Positions 28,218 to 36,960 are shown, counted from the first letter of the stretch. The stretch: DNA of 64,000 nucleotides from Clostridiales bacterium (GCA_017510605.1 JAFWMQ010000008.1:146234-210233); one strand, 5' to 3'. Translations and numbers: made by a program. Notes: generated from the sequence alone by a model not told the origin.

Positions 28218-28871
28218 ATGAGCGATTATATTAGGGAAGCAATATTTTCAGGAATATTCGAGACTCTTGAGATGACGTTTTTCGCGTCGCTATTTTCATA
28301 CATCGTAGGACTGCCTTTAGGCGTTCTTCTCTATGCAACATCTAAGGGAAGGCTTCTTGAGAACAAAGGGATAAACGGCGTTATCGGGTTTATTGTAAAC
28401 GTTACCAGATCGCTGCCGTTCCTTATCCTCCTGGTCCTGTTGATCCCGTTTACAAGATTTGTTGTCGGTACGTCAATAGGAACAGTCGCATCGATCGTTC
28501 CATTAACAGTCGGTGCTATCCCAATCGTTGCAAGAATGGTCGAGTCGTCACTTAATGAAGTAAATCCCGGCATCATCGAGGCAGCTACATCAATGGGAGC
28601 TTCACCTGTTTACACGATAATCCATTTCATTATTCCAGAAGCTACACCGTCGCTTCTGCAGGGCGGAGCGATCAATGTAGCAACAGTCCTCGGATATTCT
28701 GCAATGGCCGGAGTCATCGGCGGAGGCGGTCTTGGTGCGATCGCTCTGCAGTACGGTTACTACCGTTATCAGAAAGATGTTTTGTGGACTACAGTTGCCC
28801 TCCTTGTGATCATGGTAATGCTGATACAGGAGATAGGGATCAGGATGTCGAAGAAAACAAGGAAAACATAA
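28218..28871 (+). CDS. metI: MetI methionine ABC transporter permease
   Basis: 217 aa from the ATG at 28218 (CGGAGG at 28203-28208); a longer in-frame start at 28170 lies inside metN and is not supported. Five membrane segments and the coupling loop EAATSMGASPVYTIIHFIIPE. It partners MetN just upstream. No binding protein follows in this operon; the matching MetQ is in the next transcription unit (31849). Confidence 0.92.
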   Translation: MSDYIREAIFSGIFETLEMTFFASLFSYIVGLPLGVLLYATSKGRLLENKGINGVIGFIVNVTRSLPFLILLVLLIPFTRFVVGTSIGTVASIVPLTVGAIPIVARMVESSLNEVNPGIIEAATSMGASPVYTIIHFIIPEATPSLLQGGAINVATVLGYSAMAGVIGGGGLGAIALQYGYYRYQKDVLWTTVALLVIMVMLIQEIGIRMSKKTRKT

Positions 28872-28903
28872 TTAACAAAAGCTAATAAAGGAGATTTATA
28901 AAA

Positions 28904-29467
28904 ATGAGCAATAAAAATAATAACAAGAACAACTTAAAGATAATCGCATACTCAGGTGTGCTTGCGGCATTGGTATTTGTAGGTACCGAACTTCATATCC
29001 CGACAGCGATAGGACATATCAATCTCGGTGATCTTGTGATACTGGTAAGTTCATATATCCTGGGGCCTTTGGCATTCGTTCCTGCAGCTATCGGTTCGAC
29101 ACTTGCAGACTTATTGGCAGGCTATCCCCAGTATGCAGTCGCAACTTTTCTTATCAAAGGCCTGATGGGCTATGTGGCAGGAATACTGCTTAAGAGAAAT
29201 GTACAGGGAAAGGTATCTCTTGTCCGGAAGCTATATGCCTCATTTATTACAGAACTTATTATGATCGCCGGCTACTTTGCATTTGAATCATTGCCGTTTA
29301 TGTATGGTGTAGAGGCAGCATTGGGATCCGTAATTCCAAATGGTATCCAGGCAAGTGCAGCTATCGTCGGAGCATTACCTCTTATGTATGTGAAGCTCTT
29401 CGATAAGTATCAGCTCTCTCAAAACAGCGAAGCTCATAAGAACAAACAGAAGACGGCAGTATCTTGA
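28904..29467 (+). CDS. ECF transporter S component (substrate-specific membrane protein)
   Basis: 187 aa with about five or six membrane segments. It fits the ECF_trnsprt group: IIAYSGVLAALVFVGTELHI at the start, GHINLGDLVILVSSYILGPL, and PAAIGSTLADLLAGY with the interface helix. It needs a shared EcfA/A'/T module encoded elsewhere. The substrate is unknown; the operon suggests a sulfur compound or a cofactor for the pathway (PLP- or thiamine-type vitamins are usual ECF cargo). GGAG ribosome site 12 bp before the ATG. Confidence 0.85.
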   Translation: MSNKNNNKNNLKIIAYSGVLAALVFVGTELHIPTAIGHINLGDLVILVSSYILGPLAFVPAAIGSTLADLLAGYPQYAVATFLIKGLMGYVAGILLKRNVQGKVSLVRKLYASFITELIMIAGYFAFESLPFMYGVEAALGSVIPNGIQASAAIVGALPLMYVKLFDKYQLSQNSEAHKNKQKTAVS

Positions 29468-29497
29468 TACTGTTTTCATATAAACGAGGAAAATAAC

Positions 29498-30717
29498 ATG
29501 TCATTACATTCAGATATTGTTGATTAAATACGCTCAGGAGAGACGACAGGTCAGGCATTAGGGCTTGAGATAGAACACTTTGTCGTGAACGATGATGGAA
29601 TTCAGATCGGTTTTGATGAAGTTACTGATCTTATCGGGAAAGTTGCGCGGGATCTCTCGGCAAAAGTTATATATGTGGACGGATATCCGGTCGGTTACAT
29701 TACGCCCGGATATTCTGTTACTTTGGAGCCGGCGTGCCAGTTCGAGATAAGCATAGATCCTAAATCTGATATTGATGAGATCAGGAATATATATAAAGAG
29801 TCCCTATTGGTCTGGATCCCGGTTTTCGAAGAGCGGGGATATCACTTAATAACCAAAGGAAATCTTCCTCTTGTTGAAGCAGGCACGATCGATCCGGACG
29901 AGATTCCGTTGTCACACAAAAAACGCTATCAATACATGGATGCTTATTTCAGAGAAAGCGGAAAATACGGCAAGTACATGATGAGAGCATCTTCATCCGT
30001 TCAGATATCTGTTGATTACAGCTCAGAGAACGATCTTGTGCGCAAACTTCTTGTACTGCAGAAAATATCTCCTGTGCTCATGATCGCTTTAGAAAATAAA
30101 ACATACGAAGATTCTGTCATAGAGAAGGGCTCAAATAAGACACACCTTCTGAGGATACAGGAATGGGGTGATCTCGCCCCTTCCAGAACAGGATTCTATC
30201 CGCATTCTTTCGATGAAGATTTCGGATACGATAAGATCGCTGATGTAATATCGGAAACGCCATTGATCCTGCTTACCGACGAAGGCGAGACATCTTATGT
30301 GGGAAGTTCTACTGTAAATGATCTTATTAAGGAAGGAATAATAGGTAATGATCCTCAAAGCCCGCGAAAAGAACATCTGATAGAGCATTTTATCTCAATG
30401 GGATTTTTCATTTCCGTATAAAGAAATATATTGAGATAAGAGTTGCCGACAGCGTTCCTCTTGATCGTGCGCTGGGCTATGTGGCACTCATAAAAGGTCT
30501 GATCTATTCTGAAAAGAATCTTTCTGTACTTGAAAATGCTCTATCAGATATTACTTCCATCGAGCAGATAGAGGATGCAGTTGACGCGATAATCGTATCC
30601 GGAATGGATACCGTAATATATGGTGACCGAACGGCGAAGGAATGGTATAAATATCTGTTGGAATTGGCAGGCGCTGCCCTTTCAGAAAAAGAACGGGAGT
30701 ATCTGAAGAATGTGTGA
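29498..30717 (+). pseudogene. Glutamate-cysteine ligase (GCS2-type), broken by a stop and a frameshift
   Basis: A good start (ATG 29498 behind GAGGA) runs nine codons into an in-frame TAA at 29525-29527. The same frame then continues with the ligase motif (GLEIEHFVV, about residue 25), YMDAYFRESGKYGKYMMRAS and SVQISVDYSSE to a stop at 30421. The conserved end (FRIKKYIEIRVADSVPLDRA) continues in the -1 frame from about 30408 to 30717, as if one T were lost from a TTTTTT run at about 30402. A Tyr-to-ochre change would explain the first lesion. A later GTG at 29585 has no ribosome site. Two lesions suggest decay, or two assembly errors. Its end overlaps the next gene by 8 bp. Confidence 0.8.
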
Positions 30718-31465
30718 GATGTTCGGCGTATCATCCGGAAGGACAATAGATGTCGCACGTGAACTTAAGGAGTTCTTCAAGCACGGTGAGTTCAATCCGC
30801 ATGGCTGGGGTATTGCCTCATGGAATGACGAAGGCAGGATCACTATTGATAAAGAACCTGTTGATTCGACGAAGAGTGAAAAGATCAATTCTTATCTTTC
30901 TTCGGGATATAACTGCCGCGGGATGATCGCTCATATTCGCAGGGCTACAATCGGTTACGTTGAATATAAGAATACACATCCTTTCATCGCGCACGATCTG
31001 AACTGGTGCGAATGGGTATTTGCACATAACGGAACCATATTTGAATCTGATGAGCTTCTTCCGTATGCGGATATTCAGAGCGGATCCACGGACAGCGAGA
31101 GGATACTTCTTTACATTCTCGATCAGAATAAAGGGATCAGGGATGAAGTCTCGCGCTTTAAGCTTTTGGATTCGATAGCCGTACGGCTCTCTGATAAGAA
31201 CAAACTGAACTTTTTAGCATTTGACGGATTGAATTTATATATCCATAAGAATGAAGCCGGAACGATGTATCGTAAGAATAATGACGGATATGTATTATTT
31301 TCGACAAAACCATTAGATGATGGAAAATGGGATGAAGTCCCTCTTAACAGGCTGCTTGTATACAGGGACGGAAAGTTGATATATGAAGGCGAAGTTCATG
31401 ACCATACATATATTCATGATGAAGAGCAGATGAACATACTCTATATGGGATATTCAGAACTCTGA
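30710..31465 (+). CDS. Class II glutamine amidotransferase-like hydrolase (second copy)
   Basis: 251 aa, start MCEMFGVSSG with catalytic Cys2, then NPHGWGIASWNDEG, HIRRATIGYVEYKNTHPF and FAHNGTIFESDELL. It is clearly paralogous to the protein at 19898 over its full length. As there, it sits next to a GCS2-type ligase gene (here broken). It probably hydrolyses a gamma-glutamyl bond (EgtC-like). It is the last gene of the leader 1/mccB operon. No clear terminator follows before the next promoter. Confidence 0.85.
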   Translation: MCEMFGVSSGRTIDVARELKEFFKHGEFNPHGWGIASWNDEGRITIDKEPVDSTKSEKINSYLSSGYNCRGMIAHIRRATIGYVEYKNTHPFIAHDLNWCEWVFAHNGTIFESDELLPYADIQSGSTDSERILLYILDQNKGIRDEVSRFKLLDSIAVRLSDKNKLNFLAFDGLNLYIHKNEAGTMYRKNNDGYVLFSTKPLDDGKWDEVPLNRLLVYRDGKLIYEGEVHDHTYIHDEEQMNILYMGYSEL

Positions 31466-31532
31466 TACTGTGAATTTCCCTTTAAACACAATAAATTCGG
31501 GCCTTTCAGCAAATTTCAAAATTTATAAAATT

Positions 31533-31566
31533 ACCTATTGACATAGTAGGTAAGTACCGATATACT
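31533..31566 (+). promoter_or_regulatory. Promoter with Rrf2-type operator before leader peptide 2
   Basis: ACCTATTGACATAGTAGGT (31533-31551) is identical over 19 nt to the site at 24878. TTGACA at 31538-31543 and TATACT at 31561-31566 are separated by exactly 17 nt. Confidence 0.8.
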
Positions 31567-31597
31567 TACACCATCACTTCGAAAGGAGGCGTGAACA

Positions 31598-31720
31598 ATG
31601 TATAACTCGATCACAATCACAGTAAACAGCATGATGTGTTGTCGAATGCTTAGCTCCCGGGCACGCAATATGGCCACGGCGATGAGCAGAGATGTTTCAC
31701 GCCTTGCGATACGATGTTGA
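31598..31720 (+). CDS. Leader peptide 2 with MMCCRM motif (attenuation uORF)
   Basis: 40-codon frame starting ATG at 31598 behind AAAGGAGG. Codons 12-17 (31631-31648) read Met-Met-Cys-Cys-Arg-Met and the last sense codon is Cys. Residues 13-22 (MCCRMLSSRA) align with residues 4-13 of leader peptide 1 (MCCCMLYTRA), also at nucleotide level (ATGTGTTGT start in both). It precedes an attenuator structure ahead of metQ. A Met/Cys-sensing leader is the likely role; a functional conserved micropeptide is a less likely alternative. Confidence 0.72.
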   Translation: MYNSITITVNSMMCCRMLSSRARNMATAMSRDVSRLAIRC

Positions 31721-31782
31721 AGCTTTGATACGCTTATGAACATGCCATGTGCCCGGGAGTCTAATAGATACCCGGGCTTTTT
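31654..31782 (+). promoter_or_regulatory. Attenuator with mutually exclusive hairpins before metQ
   Basis: CTCCCGGGCAC (31654-31664, inside leader 2) is the exact complement of GTGCCCGGGAG (31749-31759), giving an 11-bp long-range stem. The same GCCCGGG (31751-31757) can pair with CCCGGGC (31771-31777), followed by five T's (31778-31782), forming an intrinsic terminator. The two pairings cannot coexist. Which one ribosome stalling favours depends on footprint and timing and cannot be settled by eye. Confidence 0.75.
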
Positions 31783-31848
31783 CTTGGCCCTGAATCAGGA
31801 AAGAATCAAAACTAAAAATCAAAAACAAATTCTAAGGAGAAACATATT

Positions 31849-32712
31849 ATGAAATCTAACATTTTTAAGAAGGCTATCGCAGCAATACTTACACTTACAG
31901 TAGTCGGTTCCGTCGCAGCATGCTCTGCACATACACAGGCCGCAACAATTGGAAGTGAGGCACAGAATACACAAAGTTCACAGAACACAGTCCTAAAAGT
32001 AGGCGCTAACATAACACCTCACTCTGAGATCCTTGAAGTAGCAAAGCCGATCCTCGCAGAGCAGGGAATTACATTGGAGATCATCCAGCTTGAAGATTCA
32101 ATTACACCAAATACCGGAGTTATAGAGGGCAGCCTTGATGCAAACTATTTCCAGCACGTTCCTTATCTTGAGCAGTTCAACAAAGAGAATGGTTCCACAC
32201 TCGTTTCTGTAGGCGCGGTACACTATGAACCGTTCGGAATTTATGCAGGAAGAACAAAGGATCTTAAGGATCTTCCGGACGGAGCTATCGTAGCAGTTCC
32301 CAACAATGTAACAAATGAAGCAAGAGCACTTCTGCTCCTCGCACAGGAAGGCATTATCAAGCTTAAGGATGATGCAGGAATCACAGCAACAGTAGAAGAT
32401 ATCATCGATAATCCTAAGAATATCCAGTTCAAGGAACTCGCACCCGAACAGCTCGTTGCAGCACTTCCTGACGTTGACGTAGCAGTTATCAACGGTAATT
32501 ATGCGATCGAGGGCGGACTCCATGTAAGCCAGGCACTTGCAGTTGAAGCTAATGACGGTCTTGCAGCTCAGACATACGGAAACATCATCGCTACATCTGC
32601 TGATAAGGCAAATGATCCTGCGATCAAGAAGCTCGTTGAAGTTCTCCAGGGACCTGAAGTAAGCGCTTACATCAAAGCTACTTATGATGGTGCAGTCGTA
32701 CCCCTTTACTGA
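31849..32712 (+). CDS. metQ: MetQ/NlpA-family substrate-binding lipoprotein (second copy)
   Basis: 287 aa. Signal peptide with lipobox VAAC (lipidated C25), then the NlpA fold (NITPHSEILEVAKPILAEQG, ANYFQHVPYLEQF, NNVTNEARALLLL). It is the expected partner of the metN-metI pair at 27218-28871, from which it is separated by an own promoter, operator and attenuator. AAGGAG precedes the ATG. Ligand probably methionine or a related sulfur amino acid. Confidence 0.9.
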   Translation: MKSNIFKKAIAAILTLTVVGSVAACSAHTQAATIGSEAQNTQSSQNTVLKVGANITPHSEILEVAKPILAEQGITLEIIQLEDSITPNTGVIEGSLDANYFQHVPYLEQFNKENGSTLVSVGAVHYEPFGIYAGRTKDLKDLPDGAIVAVPNNVTNEARALLLLAQEGIIKLKDDAGITATVEDIIDNPKNIQFKELAPEQLVAALPDVDVAVINGNYAIEGGLHVSQALAVEANDGLAAQTYGNIIATSADKANDPAIKKLVEVLQGPEVSAYIKATYDGAVVPLY

Positions 32713-32727
32713 TAAGGAGCAATAACC

Positions 32728-33888
32728 ATGATCGGATTTGAGTACTACAACCCTGCCAAAATAGTATTCGGTGAAGGAAGCGAGAAAAGTCTTGCAAAAC
32801 TCCTCAAACAAAACAACGTGAATTCACTCCTATTGGTATACAGCGGTGATTTTGTAAAGACACTCGGCATATACGACGTTATCAGGGAAGCCGTAGAAGA
32901 ACTCGATATCAGATTCTCCGAGAGCGGGGAAGTAGTACCGAATCCGAACATAGAACTTGTCCGGAAACTGGTTGAACAGGGAAAGAAAGACAAAGTGGAT
33001 TTTGTTCTGGCTGTCGGTGGAGGAAGCTCCATCGATACCGCCAAAGCAATCGCGATCGGAATACCATACGATGGTGATGTCTGGGACTTTTTCGCGAAAG
33101 GAACAATACCGGAGAAAGTATTGGGAATCGGCGTAATAGCAACTACGGCATCATCAGGATCCGAGACTTCAAATGCAGCGATCCTCTCATACGGTGAATG
33201 GAAAAAAGGATTTGAAGATGACCGCATCATTCCGAAGTTTGCAATCATGAATCCGAGATATACAGTTAATCTTCCTTCTTACCAGACACACGTCGGAATA
33301 GCGGATGTTTTATCGCATCTTCTCGAGAGGTACTTCTCCGATGAGAAGAATTCGGATACTACCGATTATCTTATCGAAGGTGCAATCAGAGCCTTACAGG
33401 TGAATGCCGCAAGACTCATAGAAGATCCGACTAACATCAATGCACGCGCAGAGATACAGTGGCTCGCATCTGTGGCACACAATAATTTCCTGGATGCCGG
33501 AAGATCGGCTGACTGGGGATCTCACAGAATCGAACATGAGTTATCTGCACAGTATAACATCACACACGGTGAAGGAATGGCAATCGTCTTTGTCGCATGG
33601 ACAAAGTATATAGCAGAGATAAAACCGTGGAGGCTCGCGCTTCTCGCAACAAGAGTTTACGGCAAGGATTCATATGATTTCACCGAAATAGAAAGAGCAC
33701 TTCTGTTATCCGGAGAACTCGAGAGATTCTTTAAAAGTTTAGGACTCAAGACAAGACTTTCCGAACTCGGAATAACAGACAAAGATTTTGAGACAATGGC
33801 AAAACGTGCAACAGCCGGAGGAACCGTAGGACACTATGTCCCCCTCGATGCACAGAGAATCACCGACATACTTAAGATCGCACTTTAA
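32728..33888 (+). CDS. Iron-containing alcohol dehydrogenase
   Basis: 386 aa, group III (Fe-ADH, butanol dehydrogenase-like). NAD(P) site GGGSSIDTAKA; metal ligands in ADVLSHLLE (Asp and His), SHRIEHELSA (His) and THGEGMA (His); full length for the family. It is 15 bp after metQ in a sulfur-controlled transcription unit. In Rhodospirillum the step before the methylthio-alkane reductase is the reduction of 2-(methylthio)acetaldehyde to 2-(methylthio)ethanol by an alcohol dehydrogenase, so this enzyme could do the same here (inference). A general fermentative role is the alternative. Confidence 0.9.
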   Translation: MIGFEYYNPAKIVFGEGSEKSLAKLLKQNNVNSLLLVYSGDFVKTLGIYDVIREAVEELDIRFSESGEVVPNPNIELVRKLVEQGKKDKVDFVLAVGGGSSIDTAKAIAIGIPYDGDVWDFFAKGTIPEKVLGIGVIATTASSGSETSNAAILSYGEWKKGFEDDRIIPKFAIMNPRYTVNLPSYQTHVGIADVLSHLLERYFSDEKNSDTTDYLIEGAIRALQVNAARLIEDPTNINARAEIQWLASVAHNNFLDAGRSADWGSHRIEHELSAQYNITHGEGMAIVFVAWTKYIAEIKPWRLALLATRVYGKDSYDFTEIERALLLSGELERFFKSLGLKTRLSELGITDKDFETMAKRATAGGTVGHYVPLDAQRITDILKIAL

Positions 33889-33930
33889 TACGATCTCATT
33901 TATAAGAATCACTAAAAGGAGAAACACAAA

Positions 33931-34488
33931 ATGGCAAGAATTAAATTGGTAGAACAATCAGAGGCAACAGGCGCAGAGAAGGAGCGTTATGACGAGCTCG
34001 CAGGAAGAAATGCAGTAACAAACATGAAGAAGGGTCTTCTCAATGACGCGGCAACATATGACGCATATATGGCATGGTACACATCATGGAACAGATTGGT
34101 TGAGGTAATAGGTGAGAAGGATGCAATCCTTTATGCGCACAAGATATCCACAACTAATTCATGCCAGTTGTGCTCACTGTTCTTTATCAGCGATGTAAAG
34201 GGCTTAGGACTTGATCCGGCAAACCTTGTTTATGACGAGAAGGAAACACTCCTTACAACATTGGCAGAATCAATCGTAAAGGACCCTACATCAGTATCTG
34301 ACAGTCTTTTCGATCAATTAAGAAAGTTCTTTAACGATCAGGAACTCGTGGTTATTGTCGGATTTGCTGGTCAGATGATCGCAACAAACAATTTCAACTC
34401 TGTGTTCAAGATCGATGTAGATAAACGTCTCCTCCCGCTTGTACAGGAATTCAAGCCTGCAACATGGAGAGCTGACATTAAGAAGTAA
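33931..34488 (+). CDS. Carboxymuconolactone decarboxylase/AhpD-like protein
   Basis: 185 aa, all-helical. The redox motif is C78-x2-C81 (NSCQLCSLFF), the place of the AhpD CXXC, although the histidine usually three residues later is Phe. Proteins of this family act as thiol peroxidases/disulfide reductases or decarboxylases. It follows the alcohol dehydrogenase by 42 bp with AAAGGAG, and is the last gene of the leader 2 unit. Protection of thiol or oxygen-sensitive metal enzymes is plausible. The exact reaction is unknown. Confidence 0.75.
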   Translation: MARIKLVEQSEATGAEKERYDELAGRNAVTNMKKGLLNDAATYDAYMAWYTSWNRLVEVIGEKDAILYAHKISTTNSCQLCSLFFISDVKGLGLDPANLVYDEKETLLTTLAESIVKDPTSVSDSLFDQLRKFFNDQELVVIVGFAGQMIATNNFNSVFKIDVDKRLLPLVQEFKPATWRADIKK

Positions 34489-34587
34489 CCGGTTTGAAGT
34501 TCCTGTTTAGCTTTTGGTGATTCGAATTGGCAGGGACTCATATTGGGACTCGGGGAATCTTAAGAGATATCCTTGAGATAAAAGAAA

Positions 34588-34620
34588 GACGGGCATCCCG
34601 GTAACGGGGTGCCCGTTCTT
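34588..34620. terminator. Strong terminator between convergent genes
   Basis: ACGGGCATCCCG (34589-34600) pairs with CGGGGTGCCCGT (34605-34616), a 12-bp stem with one G-U pair and a GTAA loop. T-rich on the plus side and A-rich on the other, so it can end transcription from both strands. Confidence 0.85.
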
Positions 34621-34640
34621 CATGTTATTGAATGAACTTA

Positions 34641-35330
34641 TTATTCGATTATCTTCTTCCAGATCGTGACATCGTAATCGCCCTTTTCGGGAACATTCAT
34701 TATCTTTACGAATTTGCCGTTATCGTAAGAATAGACCATATATGGTTTACCCGGCTGGTGGATAGTGAATATAGTTTTGTCTCCATTCATTGAAACGTCA
34801 AAAGAGAATATTGTTGTAGTTGTTCCTGTCTTTGCAACCCAGTTATCTTCGCCTCTGGTATAGTCCTGATCAAAATCATAAAAATGTTCGGCGATATCCA
34901 GGAGTACGCGTTCTTCTTCACGTGAGACGACACATTCATCCGGTCCCGGTGATGTTACCTCAAATACATACTTGCTTGAATATGAATGGATCAGTGTTGT
35001 TGTGCCTTCGAAAACAGGACGTCCGTTCTCACTCCAATTGACCTGGACAAAGAATACTTTTCCGGTTTCTTTATCGAGCTGACCTATATATTCCGGATCA
35101 TTTCCGCAGACTGTCCCGACAAGTGCTTTTGGAACAGGAGCCCTTAGGGGACCTGCAACGGCATAATATTCATCATGGACAGTAAAAAAATTCTCGAAGC
35201 CGTTGAAAGACAGCTTGACGACGCGGTCACTCAGGCCCCACACTCCTGCCTCATAGACTAAAGCGGCTGCTGCAATGACCGCAATGACTATCAGGAACTT
35301 TTTCAGGCCTTTCTTTTTCGACTTTGCCAT
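34641..35330 (-). CDS. Membrane-anchored protein of unknown function
   Basis: 229 aa. A lysine-rich N-terminus (MAKSKKKGLKKF) is followed by one membrane segment (about 13-32) and a ~195-residue extracytoplasmic domain rich in beta-strand patterns. No catalytic motif or known family recognised. Alone between two terminators; own ribosome site (GAAAGAGG) upstream. Confidence 0.65.
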   Translation of the reverse strand: MAKSKKKGLKKFLIVIAVIAAAALVYEAGVWGLSDRVVKLSFNGFENFFTVHDEYYAVAGPLRAPVPKALVGTVCGNDPEYIGQLDKETGKVFFVQVNWSENGRPVFEGTTTLIHSYSSKYVFEVTSPGPDECVVSREEERVLLDIAEHFYDFDQDYTRGEDNWVAKTGTTTTIFSFDVSMNGDKTIFTIHQPGKPYMVYSYDNGKFVKIMNVPEKGDYDVTIWKKIIE

Positions 35331-35519
35331 AAAACCGGATCCTCTTTCATAAAGGTATACCTTGCATGTTGAGCCAATAATTCATTTTATGATTTCATAT
35401 TACGCAAATTTGATTTGATAATCAAACTAATTATCGGCAAAGATGTGGCAAAAATATTTTAGGTATTGGCAGGGAAAACAATTATGACAGCGAAAACCCT
35501 GTCATTGCAAATAAACAGA

Positions 35520-35538
35520 GCTGCCCTTGCGGGGCAGC
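35520..35538 (-). terminator. Hairpin after the lipoprotein gene
   Basis: GCTGCCC (35520-35526) pairs with GGGCAGC (35532-35538). On the minus strand it follows the lipoprotein stop, with a weak T-rich sequence after it. The remaining gap (35331-35519) is AT-rich and shows only the promoter region of the membrane protein gene. Confidence 0.55.
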
Positions 35539-35573
35539 CCTGTAAAAACTTTTAAGATTATATCCTGAACAGA

Positions 35574-36734
35574 TTACTCAACTGTGAGGATCAGCTGGTT
35601 GAGGTACTCTTCTGCGTATGCGTCAAGCATATCATTGATCTCTGCAACCTTGTCCTCATCACCGAACATGGTCTTGATGTCATCGTTTGAATATGTCTTA
35701 GGAGCGGCATAGATTACTGAGAAAGTAATGTTTTTCTCCTTTTCGCCGTCCTGTGCGAGAACGATCGTGTATTTATGCTCGATGTTGCCCTTTCCTGTGT
35801 CTCTCTCGCAGATGCCTGAATAGTCACCGAAAGAAACTTCTCTGTACTTGTCAGGCTCATCAAGTTCGATTCTTGCAGATACATACTTAGGAACGTTCTG
35901 ACCGTCCTCGAGGATTATTACCTGCTGCTTTTGAGCGTCAGTGAAATCGATCTGTGCATGAGGTGCACTGTAAGGAACTGTCCAGTATGTTGATAATTCC
36001 TGACCTGCGATCTTAACCTTTGCGGGAACAGTGAAAAGTCCGGAATTGCTCGGGAAGTCACCGTTTGCGTCATTAAGACCGTTTGTATCAAGGATCTCGA
36101 TCGTCATTGTCTGGAGCATTGTATCAACAAGAGTCTTGTAATCCTCAAGAGGCATCCAGTCGCTGTATGCGAACATATCTACTTCAACAACGATTCTTCC
36201 GTCAATGTAGGAATTTTCAGGGGTGTAGAGCTCATAATGGCACTTTGTCTCATCTCCGATTGCAGAATGCCAAATGCCTTCATAGTCAATTCCCTCGACT
36301 GCATCATAGCGGTTGATCTGATCTGTTACATAGTTGTTGCTTCTTGCCCAGATCCTGAAAATAGCCTTAACGCAGTTTGAATTCTGCTTCGATTCATCCT
36401 CAAAGAAATTAACGGTAATCTCGGTTCTGCCATACTGATTAGCCTTTTTGCCGATGTCGATGTTGCTGCCGGCGAATCTTCCGTCGTCCAAAGCAGCATA
36501 AGATACCTTTACGCCGAGATAATCACTTGTAATCTCAACGAGTGAATAACCGTCAGGTATAGCAGGTGCTGTTTCTTCAGTTGTCTCGGCTGTTGTCTCC
36601 TCAGTCTCTGAAGCAGTTGTTGCTTCCGTAGTTTCTTTTGTATCAGCTTCCGTGTCTGTAGGCTCTGTTTTGCTGCAAGCGGCAAAGCTCAAAGCCATTG
36701 CAAGAACAAGTGCTGTTGTCACCAGTTTCTTCAT
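35574..36734 (-). CDS. Secreted lipoprotein of unknown function
   Basis: 386 aa. Signal peptide with lipobox SFAAC (lipidated C20), followed by a Thr/Glu-rich linker (residues 22-61), the usual wall-spanning spacer of Clostridial lipoproteins. The ~325-residue rest has two similar halves of beta-rich sequence without known motifs. AGGAGA precedes the ATG. Function not recognised. The 226 bp upstream (36735-36960) are AT-rich with an extended -10 (TGATATAAT, 36930-36938) for the next plus-strand gene. Confidence 0.8.
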   Translation of the reverse strand: MKKLVTTALVLAMALSFAACSKTEPTDTEADTKETTEATTASETEETTAETTEETAPAIPDGYSLVEITSDYLGVKVSYAALDDGRFAGSNIDIGKKANQYGRTEITVNFFEDESKQNSNCVKAIFRIWARSNNYVTDQINRYDAVEGIDYEGIWHSAIGDETKCHYELYTPENSYIDGRIVVEVDMFAYSDWMPLEDYKTLVDTMLQTMTIEILDTNGLNDANGDFPSNSGLFTVPAKVKIAGQELSTYWTVPYSAPHAQIDFTDAQKQQVIILEDGQNVPKYVSARIELDEPDKYREVSFGDYSGICERDTGKGNIEHKYTIVLAQDGEKEKNITFSVIYAAPKTYSNDDIKTMFGDEDKVAEINDMLDAYAEEYLNQLILTVE

Positions 36735-36960
36735 AACTAATCTCTCCTATTATAAGTTTGTTAAGAAACGATATTTAGTTTAATTAACCGCGTGAATATA
36801 TCAATTTATATTTGTAATAACTAATTACAGCCCTTAATGCTGAAATTTTGTTAATACAGTGTCTTTTTGAATGCGTAATTATTCATAAATCAACAGATTT
36901 GCTTAAAAACCGGGCAGGCATCTGATGAATGATATAATGACATTGTTTTAGTCAGAGAAA

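Noticed and set aside
30395..30425. Programmed -1 frameshift or recoding in the second GCS2 gene.
   Set aside because: No proper X-XXY-YYZ slippery heptamer in frame, and an additional stop at codon 10; decay or sequence error is simpler.
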